The translations under genes and the position numbers were made by a program. The notes under the pieces were generated by a model. It was not told the DNA's origin and made no database searches. It worked only from the letters and a program-made list of their open reading frames with translations. This document shows, piece after piece, positions 16,335 through 23,930 of a stretch of 33,183 bases of DNA. Every line of letters begins with the position of its first letter. Positions within the stretch are counted from its first letter, which is position 1. Origin of the DNA: an uncultured Prevotella sp. (GTDB taxonomy: Bacteria; Bacteroidota; Bacteroidia; Bacteroidales; Bacteroidaceae); assembly GCA_944320675.1 (NCBI GenBank), contig CALUIJ010000009.1, positions 1-33,183 on the forward strand. Reading direction: 5' to 3'.

Positions 16335-17630
16335 TCACTCTTCCTTCCGTTCGTTTTCCGACATGGTGACGAGCACCTTGTCGATGCGCGCGCCGTCCAT
16401 GTCCATTATCTCGAAGTTGAAACAGTTCCATTCAGTGCGCTCGCCCGCCTGTGGTATGTGCTTCATCTGTTCTATTATCAATCCGGCGAGAGTGTTATAG
16501 TCCTGCTGCTCGCTGTCGTAAAGGTCTTCCTTGTCGAAATAAGACAGGAAGTCGTAGAACGAACATTGGCCGTCAACCAGCCAGCTCTCCGAACCTTCGC
16601 GCTTCACGATTTCGGGATCGTTGTTCACCTCGTTAATCGTTCCGACCAGTCCCTCGAGGATGTCGCGCAGCGTGATTATGCCTTGGAAGCTGCCGAACTC
16701 GTCGCAGATGAACGCCTGCGTCAGCCGCTTCTCCTTCATCTGTTCAAGAGCCTTGTACACGCTCATGTTCTCGTAGAAATACACGGCCGGATACATTATC
16801 GCCTTCAGGTTCAGCGTCTTGTCGTCAAGGCGGAAGAGCAGGTCCTTCAGCAGCACTACGCCCAGGATGTTGTCAATCCCGCGGTCGATCAGCGGATAGG
16901 CCTCGTACAGGTTTTCGTTGAGCACGGCCTTCAGTTCTTCGTTTGTCATGTTGACGTCGAGCGTCACCACGTCAGAGCGGTGGGTCATTATCGAGTCGAC
17001 CGTCAGGTCGCCCAGCATGAACACGCGCTCTACGATGTCCTGCTCGACTTCCTGCACTTCGCCGTCCTCCTTGCCCTCCTGCACTATCGACTTGATGTCC
17101 TCCTCGGTCACCTTCGTCTCGGCGTTCTTGACGCCCAGGAGGTTGACCATGGCTTCGGTGCTCTTTGACAATATCCAGACGAAAGGCCCGGCTATGACCG
17201 AAAGCACGTACATCGGGCGGGCGATTATCTTAGACACCCTCTCGGCCACGCTCATGCCGATGCGCTTGGGCACAAGCTCGCCGAAGATTATCGTAAGGTA
17301 AGTCACGATGATGACTATCAGGCCCTGCGCCAGCGGATAGGCCCAGCGCTCGGGCATGCCCAGGCCCTCGAACACGTCGGAAAACCTGCCCGAGAGCGAC
17401 GCTCCTGAATAAATACCTGTCAAGATCCCGATAAGCGTGATGCCTATCTGCACTGTTGAAAGAAAACGGTCAGGGTCGTTGGCAAGACGCAACGCGGTCC
17501 TCGCCCCCTTGCTTCCCTTCTTCTCGTCGTTTGATAAAGTAGTCTTTCTCGCTTGTATCACTGCTATCTCTGACATCGCAAAAATGCCGTTGAGTAAAAT
17601 CAATAGCAGGATTATAAAAATTTCATCCAT
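16335..17630 (-). CDS. CNNM/CorC-type hemolysin family protein with CBS pair
   Basis: A 431-residue inner-membrane protein of the UPF0053 or hemolysin C family. The N-terminal DUF21/CNNM region (about residues 1-190) has the hydrophobic segments IFIILLLILLNGIFAMSEIA and T-V-Q-I-G-I-T-L-I-G-I-L-T-G with the typical S-E-I-A and S-G-A-S patterns. A pair of CBS domains follows (about 205-330, with IMTHRSDVVTLD and F-Q-G-I-I-T-L-R-D-I-L-E-G-L-V-G). The C-terminal CorC/HlyC domain is about 345-425 (SWLVDGQCSFYDFL, YNTLAGLIIE). Relatives are linked to Mg2+ or other divalent metal efflux; haemolysis is a historical label. A good -33/-7 promoter lies directly upstream. Confidence 0.92.
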   Translation of the reverse strand: MDEIFIILLLILLNGIFAMSEIAVIQARKTTLSNDEKKGSKGARTALRLANDPDRFLSTVQIGITLIGILTGIYSGASLSGRFSDVFEGLGMPERWAYPLAQGLIVIIVTYLTIIFGELVPKRIGMSVAERVSKIIARPMYVLSVIAGPFVWILSKSTEAMVNLLGVKNAETKVTEEDIKSIVQEGKEDGEVQEVEQDIVERVFMLGDLTVDSIMTHRSDVVTLDVNMTNEELKAVLNENLYEAYPLIDRGIDNILGVVLLKDLLFRLDDKTLNLKAIMYPAVYFYENMSVYKALEQMKEKRLTQAFICDEFGSFQGIITLRDILEGLVGTINEVNNDPEIVKREGSESWLVDGQCSFYDFLSYFDKEDLYDSEQQDYNTLAGLIIEQMKHIPQAGERTEWNCFNFEIMDMDGARIDKVLVTMSENERKEE

Positions 17631-17658
17631 TTAGTGGTTACAAATCTTGTTTCCGCTG

Positions 17659-17690
17659 CAAAGATAATGCAAGTCGGGGGAAATACAAAA
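17659..17690 (-). promoter_or_regulatory. Promoter of the CNNM/CorC gene
   Basis: On the minus strand TTTTG (17690-17686) is separated by exactly 19 nt from TATCTTTG (17666-17659), matching the Bacteroidota consensus. The start codon is about 29 bp further on. Its sequence is almost identical to the S8 peptidase promoter at 18262-18293. Confidence 0.85.
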
Positions 17691-17769
17691 TAAAAGCGGA
17701 TAAAATGAGTGTTTTTATTTTATTTCAGATACGCGGCCTATTATTTATGTAAGGATGACGCAAACCAAG

Positions 17770-17803
17770 GGCAATATGCAACAAATCCATTTGTTTTATT
17801 GCC
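17770..17803. repeat. Palindrome D, copy 1
   Basis: A near-perfect palindrome centred on AACAAATCCATTTGTT with GGCAAT and ATTGCC outer arms. Shorter complementary flanks (AACCA and TGGTT) extend it to about 46 bp. It is closely related to 18239-18273. Confidence 0.8.
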
Positions 17804-18130
17804 TGGTTGCTTATTTGATTATAAGAAATAAGGCGAATCCGCTTATGTCTTGAATTTACTAAATTTAATGTTACAACGTCATTGTGCAGCTTAGTCCTTT
17901 GGTTGCCAACGGGTTGCATGGTGATGTCGGCATAAGTGCCACGTCGGCCACCGTCGCATGCCGGATGGACCGCCGGATGCGTGTGACGGCGATGGATATG
18001 CCCGTCGTTGTGTGTTGTTGCGTAATGCCGTGGTTCTCAGTGTCTTACGGCTTGTCGTGGCGTTGCGGCATAAAAATGCAGTGATGAGTTTCCTTCCGTT
18101 TTGCAATATGCCGTGTTTTGCGTTCCCGTT

Positions 18131-18180
18131 TGCCGTCTTTTAGCGTGTAAAAGGCCGTGTTTCGGAAGGCAAAAGACAGT
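18131..18180. repeat. Family C repeat, copy 2
   Basis: Words TGCCGTCTTTTAGCGTGTAA and AAGGCAAAAGACAGT form partly inverted halves around AAGGCCGTGTTTCGG. Related to 7560-7601 and 28221-28306. Confidence 0.6.
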
Positions 18181-18238
18181 TTCTTATTTTTGTATTGCCT
18201 TCGGTCGTATTATTTCTTGATAAGATAAGCTTCGCCTC

Positions 18239-18273
18239 GGCAATAAAAACAAATGGATTTGTTTTGTATTGCC
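18239..18273. repeat. Palindrome D, copy 2, overlapping a promoter
   Basis: GGCAATAAAAACAAATGG followed by ATTTGTTTTGTATTGCC; halves are near reverse complements, and the whole resembles 17770-17803. Its right arm includes the TTTTG -33 box of the S8 peptidase promoter, so a protein bound here would compete with polymerase. Confidence 0.8.
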
Positions 18274-18293
18274 CCCGGTTTGCATTATCTTTG
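18262..18293 (+). promoter_or_regulatory. Promoter of the S8 peptidase gene
   Basis: TTTTG (18262-18266), 19-nt spacer, TATCTTTG (18286-18293): a full match to the Bacteroidota promoter consensus. Transcription would start about 20 nt before the ATG at 18319. Confidence 0.88.
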
Positions 18294-18318
18294 CACCTTA
18301 AAAAGTCAAGGTCTTTAG

Positions 18319-19719
18319 ATGAGCAGGTCTATATCCATAATATTGTTACTTTTTGCCGCCGTTGCCGTATGTCTTGGCGAGACCAACCGCAAGGTGAAAT
18401 ACCCCGGGGGTAAGACGTACATGTTCCGTGTAATATTGAAAGACAAGCATGGCACGCCGTTCAGCCTGAGCCGGCCGCGCGACTTCCTGTCGGCGAAGGC
18501 GATAGTGAGGCGCAGCAGGCAGCATCTGGGGCTTGACTCTACCGACCTGCCAATAAACCCGGCTTACGTGAACGCGATACGTTCAACGGGCGTGGAGGTG
18601 GTGGGCCATAGCAAGTGGAACAATTCGGTGCTTGTGCGCGGCCGCGAGCTTGGCATGCTGAAGAGCGTCGCCCTGCTTAAGTGTGTCAAGGAGATAAAAA
18701 AGGTGTGGACTTCGCCCGATTCAGTCAGTCCTACGCCGCCGAGGGCGAGGTTCCATACGGAGTTCAACCGTTGGGATACCGTCGGGCAGAACCGTTATGG
18801 CGTGGCCTTCGGCCAGATAAGCATGCTCGGCGGCGACAAGGTGCACGGGCATGGGTTCAGGGGCCGCGGCATGACAATCGCCATACTCGACGGCGGTTTC
18901 ATGAACGCCGACATGATACCGTGCCTTAAGGAGGTGAACGTGGCGGGTGTGGCCGATTTCGTCGTGCCGCGTTCGGCCAGCGTGTTTAAGGAGATGGACC
19001 ATGGCACCAAGGTGCTGTCGGCAATGGCGGTCAACGTGCCGGGCACGTTCGTGGGCACGGCCCCCGACGCCGGCTATTGGCTGTTGCGCTGCGAGGACAG
19101 CCAGACCGAGAGCCTTGCCGAGGAGGATTATTGGGCGGCGGCGGCCGAGTTCGCCGACAGCGTGGGGGTCGACATAATAAGCAGCTCGCTCGGCTTCCAT
19201 GCGTTCGACAACCCTAACGACAACTATGGGTATGCGCAGCTCGACGGGCGCACGGCCATGATTTCGCGCACGGCCTCGATGCTGGCCGACAAGGGCATAG
19301 TGCTCGTTAACAGCGCCGGCAACGACGGCATGGCGGCATGGAAGAAAATCAACGTGCCTGCCGACGCTACCGACATAATAACCGTAGGAGCTTGTACGCC
19401 CGACCGCCGCAACGCCTCGTTCAGCAGCATCGGCCCGACGGCCGACGGCCGCGTGAAGCCCGACGTGATGGCCCTTGGCAGTCCTGCGGCCGTTATCACA
19501 GGGCGCGGCACGATAATAAAGGACGTGGGCACGTCGTTCTCAACCCCCGTCGTGGCCGGCCTCGTGGCCTGCCTGTGGCAGGCTCTGCCAGGCAAGACGG
19601 CAAAGGAGATCATACGGCTTGTGCGCGACAGTTCGGACAACGTGTCTACGCCCGACAACATTTACGGATATGGGGTTCCTGATTTCTGGAAGGCTTACCG
19701 TGCCGGCCGTGGCAAGTAA
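18319..19719 (+). CDS. Secreted S8 family (subtilisin-like) serine peptidase
   Basis: A 466-residue exported protease. A signal peptide (about residues 1-20, SIILLLFAAVAVCLG) precedes a propeptide-like region and the subtilase domain from about residue 180. The catalytic triad is complete: Asp191 in MTIAILDGGF, His228 in MDHGTKV, and Ser406 in GTSFSTPVVAGL; the oxyanion Asn335 lies in NSAGNDG. The C-terminus ends soon after the catalytic domain (D-F-W-K-A-Y-R-A-G-R-G-K), and I see no type IX C-terminal signal domain, so it probably reaches the periplasm by Sec and stays there or is released. Substrate unknown. It has its own strong promoter and converges with the SMR gene 26 bp downstream. 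Confidence 0.93.
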   Translation: MSRSISIILLLFAAVAVCLGETNRKVKYPGGKTYMFRVILKDKHGTPFSLSRPRDFLSAKAIVRRSRQHLGLDSTDLPINPAYVNAIRSTGVEVVGHSKWNNSVLVRGRELGMLKSVALLKCVKEIKKVWTSPDSVSPTPPRARFHTEFNRWDTVGQNRYGVAFGQISMLGGDKVHGHGFRGRGMTIAILDGGFMNADMIPCLKEVNVAGVADFVVPRSASVFKEMDHGTKVLSAMAVNVPGTFVGTAPDAGYWLLRCEDSQTESLAEEDYWAAAAEFADSVGVDIISSSLGFHAFDNPNDNYGYAQLDGRTAMISRTASMLADKGIVLVNSAGNDGMAAWKKINVPADATDIITVGACTPDRRNASFSSIGPTADGRVKPDVMALGSPAAVITGRGTIIKDVGTSFSTPVVAGLVACLWQALPGKTAKEIIRLVRDSSDNVSTPDNIYGYGVPDFWKAYRAGRGK

Positions 19720-19745
19720 GAGGTCAGGTCAATATGCGGTAAGGT

Positions 19746-20072
19746 CTAATGTGACACCATTTTCAGTCCCACGATCGAGGCTATCAATGTGGTGATGAAG
19801 AACAGCCGGAGGAACGATGCCGACTCGTTGAAGAACACGATGCCCAGCACTACCGTGCCCACCGCGCCGATGCCTGTCCATACGGGATAGGCTGTGCCGA
19901 TGGGCAACGTCTGCACCGCCTTGGCAAGCAACACCATGCTCAGTGCAAGGCTGGCGAGGAACCCGGCGCCCCAAAGATACCATTCGGTGCCTGACGCTTC
20001 TTTCATTTTCCCCAAACAAAAAGCAAAGCCGGACTCAAAGAATCCGGCAACAATCAGAATAATCCAGTTCAT
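19746..20072 (-). CDS. Small multidrug resistance (SMR) family transporter, SugE/Gdx-like
   Basis: A 108-residue inner-membrane protein with four hydrophobic segments, the standard SMR size. The conserved membrane-embedded glutamate is in the first helix (IVAGFFESGFAF, Glu13). The second half has LPIGTAYPVWTGIGAVGTVV and G-I-V-F-F-N-E-S-A, typical of the family. SMR proteins work as dual-topology dimers that exchange protons for guanidinium (Gdx/SugE) or for quaternary cations (EmrE/Qac). The A-Y-P-V-W-T-G-I-G pattern does not decide between these by eye. A TACCTTTG promoter box lies 42 bp upstream. It is convergent with the S8 peptidase gene. Confidence 0.9.
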   Translation of the reverse strand: MNWIILIVAGFFESGFAFCLGKMKEASGTEWYLWGAGFLASLALSMVLLAKAVQTLPIGTAYPVWTGIGAVGTVVLGIVFFNESASFLRLFFITTLIASIVGLKMVSH

Positions 20073-20114
20073 ACGGCTTTCTTATTTTTTTCGATAATAT
20101 GTAGAATGTGTATG

Positions 20115-20122
20115 CAAAGGTA
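20115..20122 (-). promoter_or_regulatory. -7 promoter box for the SMR gene
   Basis: Reads TACCTTTG on the minus strand followed by CATAC, 42 bp before the ATG. No clear -33 box. Confidence 0.55.
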
Positions 20123-20453
20123 GTGCTTTTCTCACATTCCCCATTTAACATTTGATAAAAAGTGCCATATTTATCTTCCCTTGTCTGATTTTTTGTACTT
20201 TTGCACCAAACTGGATTTGCCTGGCTGGTTGGTTGGAGCACACCGCCATATTGCAGAAAGTGCGATTGTTGCCAAGCCGCAGCCTCGCTATTTGGGAAAA
20301 GCTTACAAGCAGCTTATTTCTAAGAATAAGATATACTCATATTTCTTATATCGGATTTTAGGAAAACACGCTTGCTTAACTTAATTGGGCTAAACGAGAG
20401 TTAACAAAATTTAATCGGGGGGGGTAAATTTTTCTTTTTTGTCCTTGATGCAT
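20123..20453. other. Gene-free region upstream of the fimbrial locus, with a G8 tract
   Basis: No convincing gene. Short overlapping frames (about 65 codons, 20152-20384) show no domain likeness. A TACTTTTG box occurs near 20197-20204, which could start a small RNA or leader. Eight consecutive G (20417-20424) lie about 30 bp before the DUF3575 -7 box. The stretch 20300-20416 is AT-rich. Confidence 0.6.
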
Positions 20454-20461
20454 TATCTTTG
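20454..20461 (+). promoter_or_regulatory. -7 promoter box for the DUF3575 gene
   Basis: TATCTTTG within TGCATTATCTTTGCA, the same extended word as in the promoters at 17659-17690 and 18262-18293. It lies 52 bp before the ATG at 20514. The -33 position is T-rich rather than TTTG. Confidence 0.7.
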
Positions 20462-20513
20462 CAAGTTGAGAATATCATTGTTTTGGATGATTTGGCTATG
20501 ATGTAGTGATGCT

Positions 20514-21080
20514 ATGAGATGTATTGTTGTGGCTATTGTGTGTTTAGTGTGCAATTATGCTTATGCACAGCGCACCGCTTTTAAAACCAACGCATTGTAT
20601 TGGACTACGGCTACGTTCAATGCTGGTGTTGAGACGCGCTTGTCCGGTAGGTGGACATTGGACGTTTCGGCAGGCTATAATCCGTTTACTTTCTCTGACA
20701 ATAAGAAGCTGAAGCATGTCGTTGTGCAGCCCGAGGCGCGCTATTGGCTCTGCGCCCCTTATGCAGGCCATTTCGTAGGTGCAAACATTCTTTATTCGCA
20801 CTATAACGCCGGGGGAGTGAAGATGCCTCTCGGCATATTCCCCGAACTGGCGTCGAAGCGCTTCCAAGGCGACTTGGGCGCTGTCGGCCTTGTTTACGGT
20901 TACAGTTGGATGCTGCCCGGCAAGCGGTGGAGCGTCGAGGCCGTGGTAGGTCTCGGCTACGGTCTTACGCATTACTCCAAGTACGCCTGTGAGGAATGTG
21001 GCAGCAAGCTCGGCGAAGCTACTCGCGGCGTGTTCATGCCGACGAAGCTGGCCGTCTCGGTAGTGTATTATATTAAATAA
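20514..21080 (+). CDS. DUF3575 domain protein, fimbrial locus partner
   Basis: A 188-residue protein with a signal peptide ending at ...NYAYAQ (about residue 19). The mature part RTAFKTNALYWTTATFNAGV and the later LDVSAGYNPF, V-Q-P-E-A-R-Y-W-L and GANILYSHYNAGG are the typical DUF3575 pattern. The alternating strands suggest a small outer-membrane beta barrel. In Bacteroides and relatives DUF3575 genes are commonly found just upstream of DUF3868 and fimbrillin genes, as here, and are thought to support fimbrial assembly, but the role is not proven. It is separated from the next start by 70 bp. Confidence 0.88.
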   Translation: MRCIVVAIVCLVCNYAYAQRTAFKTNALYWTTATFNAGVETRLSGRWTLDVSAGYNPFTFSDNKKLKHVVVQPEARYWLCAPYAGHFVGANILYSHYNAGGVKMPLGIFPELASKRFQGDLGAVGLVYGYSWMLPGKRWSVEAVVGLGYGLTHYSKYACEECGSKLGEATRGVFMPTKLAVSVVYYIK

Positions 21081-21150
21081 GGTAAAGGGGATGATAAGCC
21101 CCTGTCTGGTTTGTAAAAAAAGAAAAGGCTTTTTCAGTCTTAATTTAGCT

Positions 21151-22512
21151 ATGAGAGTATATTTTACCATATTGTCGTTATTCGTCGCGGCGTTGTCGGC
21201 GTCGGCCCGGCGTGCGGTTGAAGCTAAGTGGATTGACAGCACGTCCGTGCGTCTTGTTTTCGTCCTTGCCGAGGACGGTACGGTAGGCAGCGACTATGCC
21301 GTGACCTCCGTGCCCACGCTTACCAACGGCAGCGGCGACACGCTTCGCCTCAGTCCTACGGTGTTCCGTGGCAGGCGCAACCTGCGTTACGCCGAGCGCC
21401 AGCGTTACTACGGACTTGACGACGCGGACATGACGGCGGGCGGGCGCGAGGTAATGCTCGATTCCGTTGTAAGTTACGACGTTACGCTCTCGCGTGCCGA
21501 TTATCCTTGGCTGTGGCACGGCGTGGTGAGCCTTGACGCCGACCGCACGAAGTCGGGTTGTTGCGACGTGATGCCGGCCACCCGGTGCCACGTCGGCCGT
21601 TTCGTCTACGTGCCGCCGTTCGTCCCGGTGCTGGCCTACGTGCCCGACAATACAGGCAAGGCAGGCGAGCTGGAGCGCGACAACCCCGTGCTTCAGCATA
21701 TATCCAAGTACCGCCCTTACGACGACACGCGCATCCTGCGCAAGGAGAAGGGCGCGCTCTACGTGCATTTCCCCCTCGACAAGTCGGTAATACGCCACGA
21801 CTTCCGCGACAATGCGCCCACGCTCGACCGCATAGTCGGCATTACGCGCGACATAATGGGCGACACCACTTCGTCGGTTAAGATAATACAGATAATAGGC
21901 CTTGCCTCGGTTGAAGGCTCGGTGCGCCACAACCGCGACCTTGCCGGGCGGCGTGCCATGGCCTTGAAGGACTACATACAGAGGCGCGTCGATACCCCCG
22001 ACTCGCTCTATGAGTGCGTCAACGGCGGCGAGGCGTGGACCGAGCTGCGCGACCAGATAGCCGACGGCGACTTCGACGGACGCGACGCACTGCTGCGCAT
22101 TATCGACACAGAGCCCGACCTTAACCGCCGCGAACGGCTCATCCGCCGCCTCGACGGCGGCCGTCCGTATGCTTATCTGCGCGACAACGTGCTCAGCGAC
22201 CAGCGCAATTCGGGCTATCTGCGAATATACTATGACTATGTGCCCGACACCAACGCGCGCATGATAAACGAAGCCACCGACATGCTCCGCAGCGGGCGGT
22301 ACGACGAAGCCCTGCCCCGCCTGCTCGCCGTCAAGGCCGACCCGCGCTCGTGGAACGCCCTCGGCGTGGCCCTCTATATGACCGGCGACGAGGTTTCGGC
22401 CTTCAACTATTTCCGCCGTGCGGCCGACTGTGGCAACACCCGGGCCAAGGAGAATCTCAGGCAGGCCGAAGCCACCACCAACGCAAAAAAGCTGGAAGAG
22501 GGCATCAGATAA
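21151..22512 (+). CDS. DUF3868 and OmpA-like domain protein, fimbrial locus partner
   Basis: A 453-residue exported protein. The chosen start is MRVYFTILSLFVAALSASAR, a clear signal peptide; the frame is open to 21091 but the extra residues are basic and cysteine-rich and unlike a leader. The first half (to about residue 200) has the strands expected of DUF3868, ending RFVYVPPFVPVLAYVPD. From about 220 the sequence YVHFPLDKSVIRHDFRDN and IQIIGLASVEGSVRHNRDLA resembles an OmpA-type peptidoglycan-binding domain. The last ~80 residues (AIDMLRSG-like N-E-A-T-D-M-L-R-S-G-R-Y-D-E-A, then WNALGVALYMTGD) look like tetratricopeptide repeats. It probably anchors or supports the fimbrial machinery in the periplasm. 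Confidence 0.85.
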   Translation: MRVYFTILSLFVAALSASARRAVEAKWIDSTSVRLVFVLAEDGTVGSDYAVTSVPTLTNGSGDTLRLSPTVFRGRRNLRYAERQRYYGLDDADMTAGGREVMLDSVVSYDVTLSRADYPWLWHGVVSLDADRTKSGCCDVMPATRCHVGRFVYVPPFVPVLAYVPDNTGKAGELERDNPVLQHISKYRPYDDTRILRKEKGALYVHFPLDKSVIRHDFRDNAPTLDRIVGITRDIMGDTTSSVKIIQIIGLASVEGSVRHNRDLAGRRAMALKDYIQRRVDTPDSLYECVNGGEAWTELRDQIADGDFDGRDALLRIIDTEPDLNRRERLIRRLDGGRPYAYLRDNVLSDQRNSGYLRIYYDYVPDTNARMINEATDMLRSGRYDEALPRLLAVKADPRSWNALGVALYMTGDEVSAFNYFRRAADCGNTRAKENLRQAEATTNAKKLEEGIR

Positions 22513-22706
22513 GTGTGAGTAGATTAGGAAATAGGAATATGAGGATATTCATAAAAACATTATAGCTTATGGAGGAGAAGAATATTAACAGCAATTGTTA
22601 TGGCTGATTGGACTAAGCGGAAACAACAGCCAGTCGTTCTTTGAAAACAATGATGATAACAGACGAAATAATGTAGAGGAAATGCCGATATCTCAATAAA
22701 TAGTCT

Positions 22707-22714
22707 TAACTTTG
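22707..22714 (+). promoter_or_regulatory. -7 promoter box for the Rpn-type nuclease gene
   Basis: TAACTTTG followed by CAG, 22 bp before the ATG at 22737. No TTTG box at the expected distance. Confidence 0.55.
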
Positions 22715-22736
22715 CAGAAAGTAAAAGTTTTGCACT

Positions 22737-23684
22737 ATGAGATACCTTAACCCTAAGGCCGATTTGACGTTTAAGAAGGTTTTCGGTGAGCATCCCGACC
22801 TGGTCATAAGTTTCCTTAACGCCTTGCTGCCCTTCGACAGCGAGGATGAGGAGATAAGCGAGGTTGTGGAATACCTGAACCCCGAACTGGTCCCGTTTAA
22901 TCCGTTGCACAAGGACAGCATAGTTGACGTACGCTGTAAGGACAAGCGCGGACGGCAGTTCCTTGTCGAGATGCAAATGATGTGGACGTCGGCCTACAAG
23001 CAGCGTGTGTTGTTCAACGCTTCTAAGGCGTATGTCAGCCAATTGCATGTTGGCGATTATTACGATGCCTTGCAGCCGGTATATTCGCTTAACCTTGTAA
23101 ACGATACGTTCTCTGACAGCGAGCGTTATTACCACGACTACCGTATCGTGGAAGTAGAGGAGACAAGGGAGGTGATTGAAGGCTTGCGTTTCATCTTTAT
23201 AGAACTGCCTAAGTTCACTCCTAAGAACTATGGGGACAAGAAGATGCAAGTGCTTTGGTTGCGCTATCTTACCGAGATCGATGAAAGGACAGAGAAAGTG
23301 TCGAGCGACTTGATGGATAATCCTGAGATAAGCAAGGCCGTCAACCAACTTGAAGAATCTGCGTTTACAGAGGCCCAGATGCTTGGTTACGAGAAGTTTT
23401 GGGACGTTATACGCACAGAGCATCTTAATATAACAGGCTCGCGCCGCGACGGTTTTATCAAGGGGCATGCCGAAGGTTACGCAAAAGGGATTGATGAGGG
23501 TCGTGCTGAAGGAATTGCCGAGGGTCGTGCCGAGGGTCGTGCTGAAGGTATAGCCGAAGGAGAGCAAAGAGGTGAGTTTAAGGAGCGTTGTAAGAATGCG
23601 CGCGCCATGAGGGCGGCAGGGATACCTGTTGATACGATCTCAAAAATTCTTGGCTTAACGGCAGAAGAGGTGATGGCTTTATAA
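22737..23684 (+). CDS. Rpn-type PD-(D/E)XK nuclease (recombination-promoting)
   Basis: A 315-residue protein of the Rpn/PDDEXK transposase-like nuclease family. The family start MRYLNPKADLTFKKVFGEHP and L-I-S-F-L-N-A-L-L-P is present. The catalytic pattern is in SIVDVRCKDKRGRQFLVEMQ: Asp, then Glu-x-Gln. Rpn proteins cut DNA and promote RecA-independent recombination; many copies occur per genome in Bacteroidales. Near the C-terminus (about residues 244-280) is a run of tetrapeptide units of the form A-E-G-R or A-E-G-I. Such repeats vary in number in this family. It sits between two fimbrial genes with its own promoter and terminator, so it is likely an insertion into the locus. Confidence 0.9.
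   Translation: MRYLNPKADLTFKKVFGEHPDLVISFLNALLPFDSEDEEISEVVEYLNPELVPFNPLHKDSIVDVRCKDKRGRQFLVEMQMMWTSAYKQRVLFNASKAYVSQLHVGDYYDALQPVYSLNLVNDTFSDSERYYHDYRIVEVEETREVIEGLRFIFIELPKFTPKNYGDKKMQVLWLRYLTEIDERTEKVSSDLMDNPEISKAVNQLEESAFTEAQMLGYEKFWDVIRTEHLNITGSRRDGFIKGHAEGYAKGIDEGRAEGIAEGRAEGRAEGIAEGEQRGEFKERCKNARAMRAAGIPVDTISKILGLTAEEVMAL
23466..23577 (+). repeat. 12-nt coding repeat in the Rpn-type gene
   Basis: Imperfect tandem 12-nt units based on GAGGGTCGTGCT encoding A-E-G-x tetrapeptides. Prone to slippage in steps of four codons without a frame change. Confidence 0.75.
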
Positions 23685-23730
23685 GCGTAAGCCGGCGTTC
23701 GATATAACTTTTCCCGACACATTGTTTCGT

Positions 23731-23774
23731 CCCGCTTGTCCTAAGTTGTTAGGATAAGCGGGATGTTTGTTTTC
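23731..23774 (+). terminator. Terminator after the Rpn-type gene
   Basis: Stem CCCGCTTGTCCTA (23731-23743) with TAGGATAAGCGGG (23750-23762), one G-T pair, loop of six, then the T-rich ATGTTTGTTTTC. Confidence 0.8.
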
Positions 23775-23887
23775 TTGGATTGACAGCGTTTTGAACGTGT
23801 ATGGGGTTGTCCTTTAACGAGGATGAGCCATGCCGTAAGGCTTCTTTGGGGCCGTTGTGGCATCACGGCCTGGGAATGCGCGAATAT

Positions 23888-23895
23888 TATCTTTA
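23888..23895 (+). promoter_or_regulatory. Possible -7 box for the major fimbrillin gene
   Basis: TATCTTTA differs from TAnnTTTG only at the last base and shares ATTATCTTT with other promoters here. It lies 35 bp before the ATG at 23931. No -33 box is evident. Confidence 0.4.
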
Positions 23896-23930
23896 ATTAC
23901 ATATTTTATTAATTTAAAAACTTTTTAGCT

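Larger units (their letters stand above)
17691..18261. other. Gene-free region between two outward-facing promoters
   Basis: The gene-free interval between 17631 and 18318 holds two divergent promoters, two copies of palindrome D and one family C repeat. Short frames of 60-70 codons are open in it on both strands, but they have no domain likeness and are rich in Cys, Arg and Trp in odd runs. I see no convincing gene. The middle (17880-18070) is GC-rich and could be a decayed gene remnant. Confidence 0.6.

Noticed and set aside
17884-18084. Small frame in the gene-free region before the S8 peptidase gene
   Set aside because: Unusual Cys, Met and Val composition, no family likeness, and an equally long frame on the other strand.
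17657-18293. Invertible promoter segment flanked by inverted copies of a 34-bp sequence
   Set aside because: Both promoters point outward, so inversion would change nothing, and no invertase gene lies nearby. Shared regulation is a simpler reading.
18319-19719. S8 peptidase as a type IX secretion cargo
   Set aside because: The protein ends soon after the catalytic domain and lacks a C-terminal signal domain of about 70-80 residues.
20073-20240. Guanidine riboswitch before the SMR transporter gene
   Set aside because: I looked for the paired ACGR-loop hairpins or a conserved leader and saw none; only a promoter box is present in a short leader.
20152-20384. Small overlapping plus-strand frames upstream of the fimbrial locus
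   Set aside because: No recognisable domain, no good start context, and two frames are open at once in AT-rich DNA, so chance is likelier.
22560-23567. Minus-strand frame of 335 codons opposite the Rpn-type gene
   Set aside because: Antisense to a protein with a clear nuclease motif and family start; no domain likeness.
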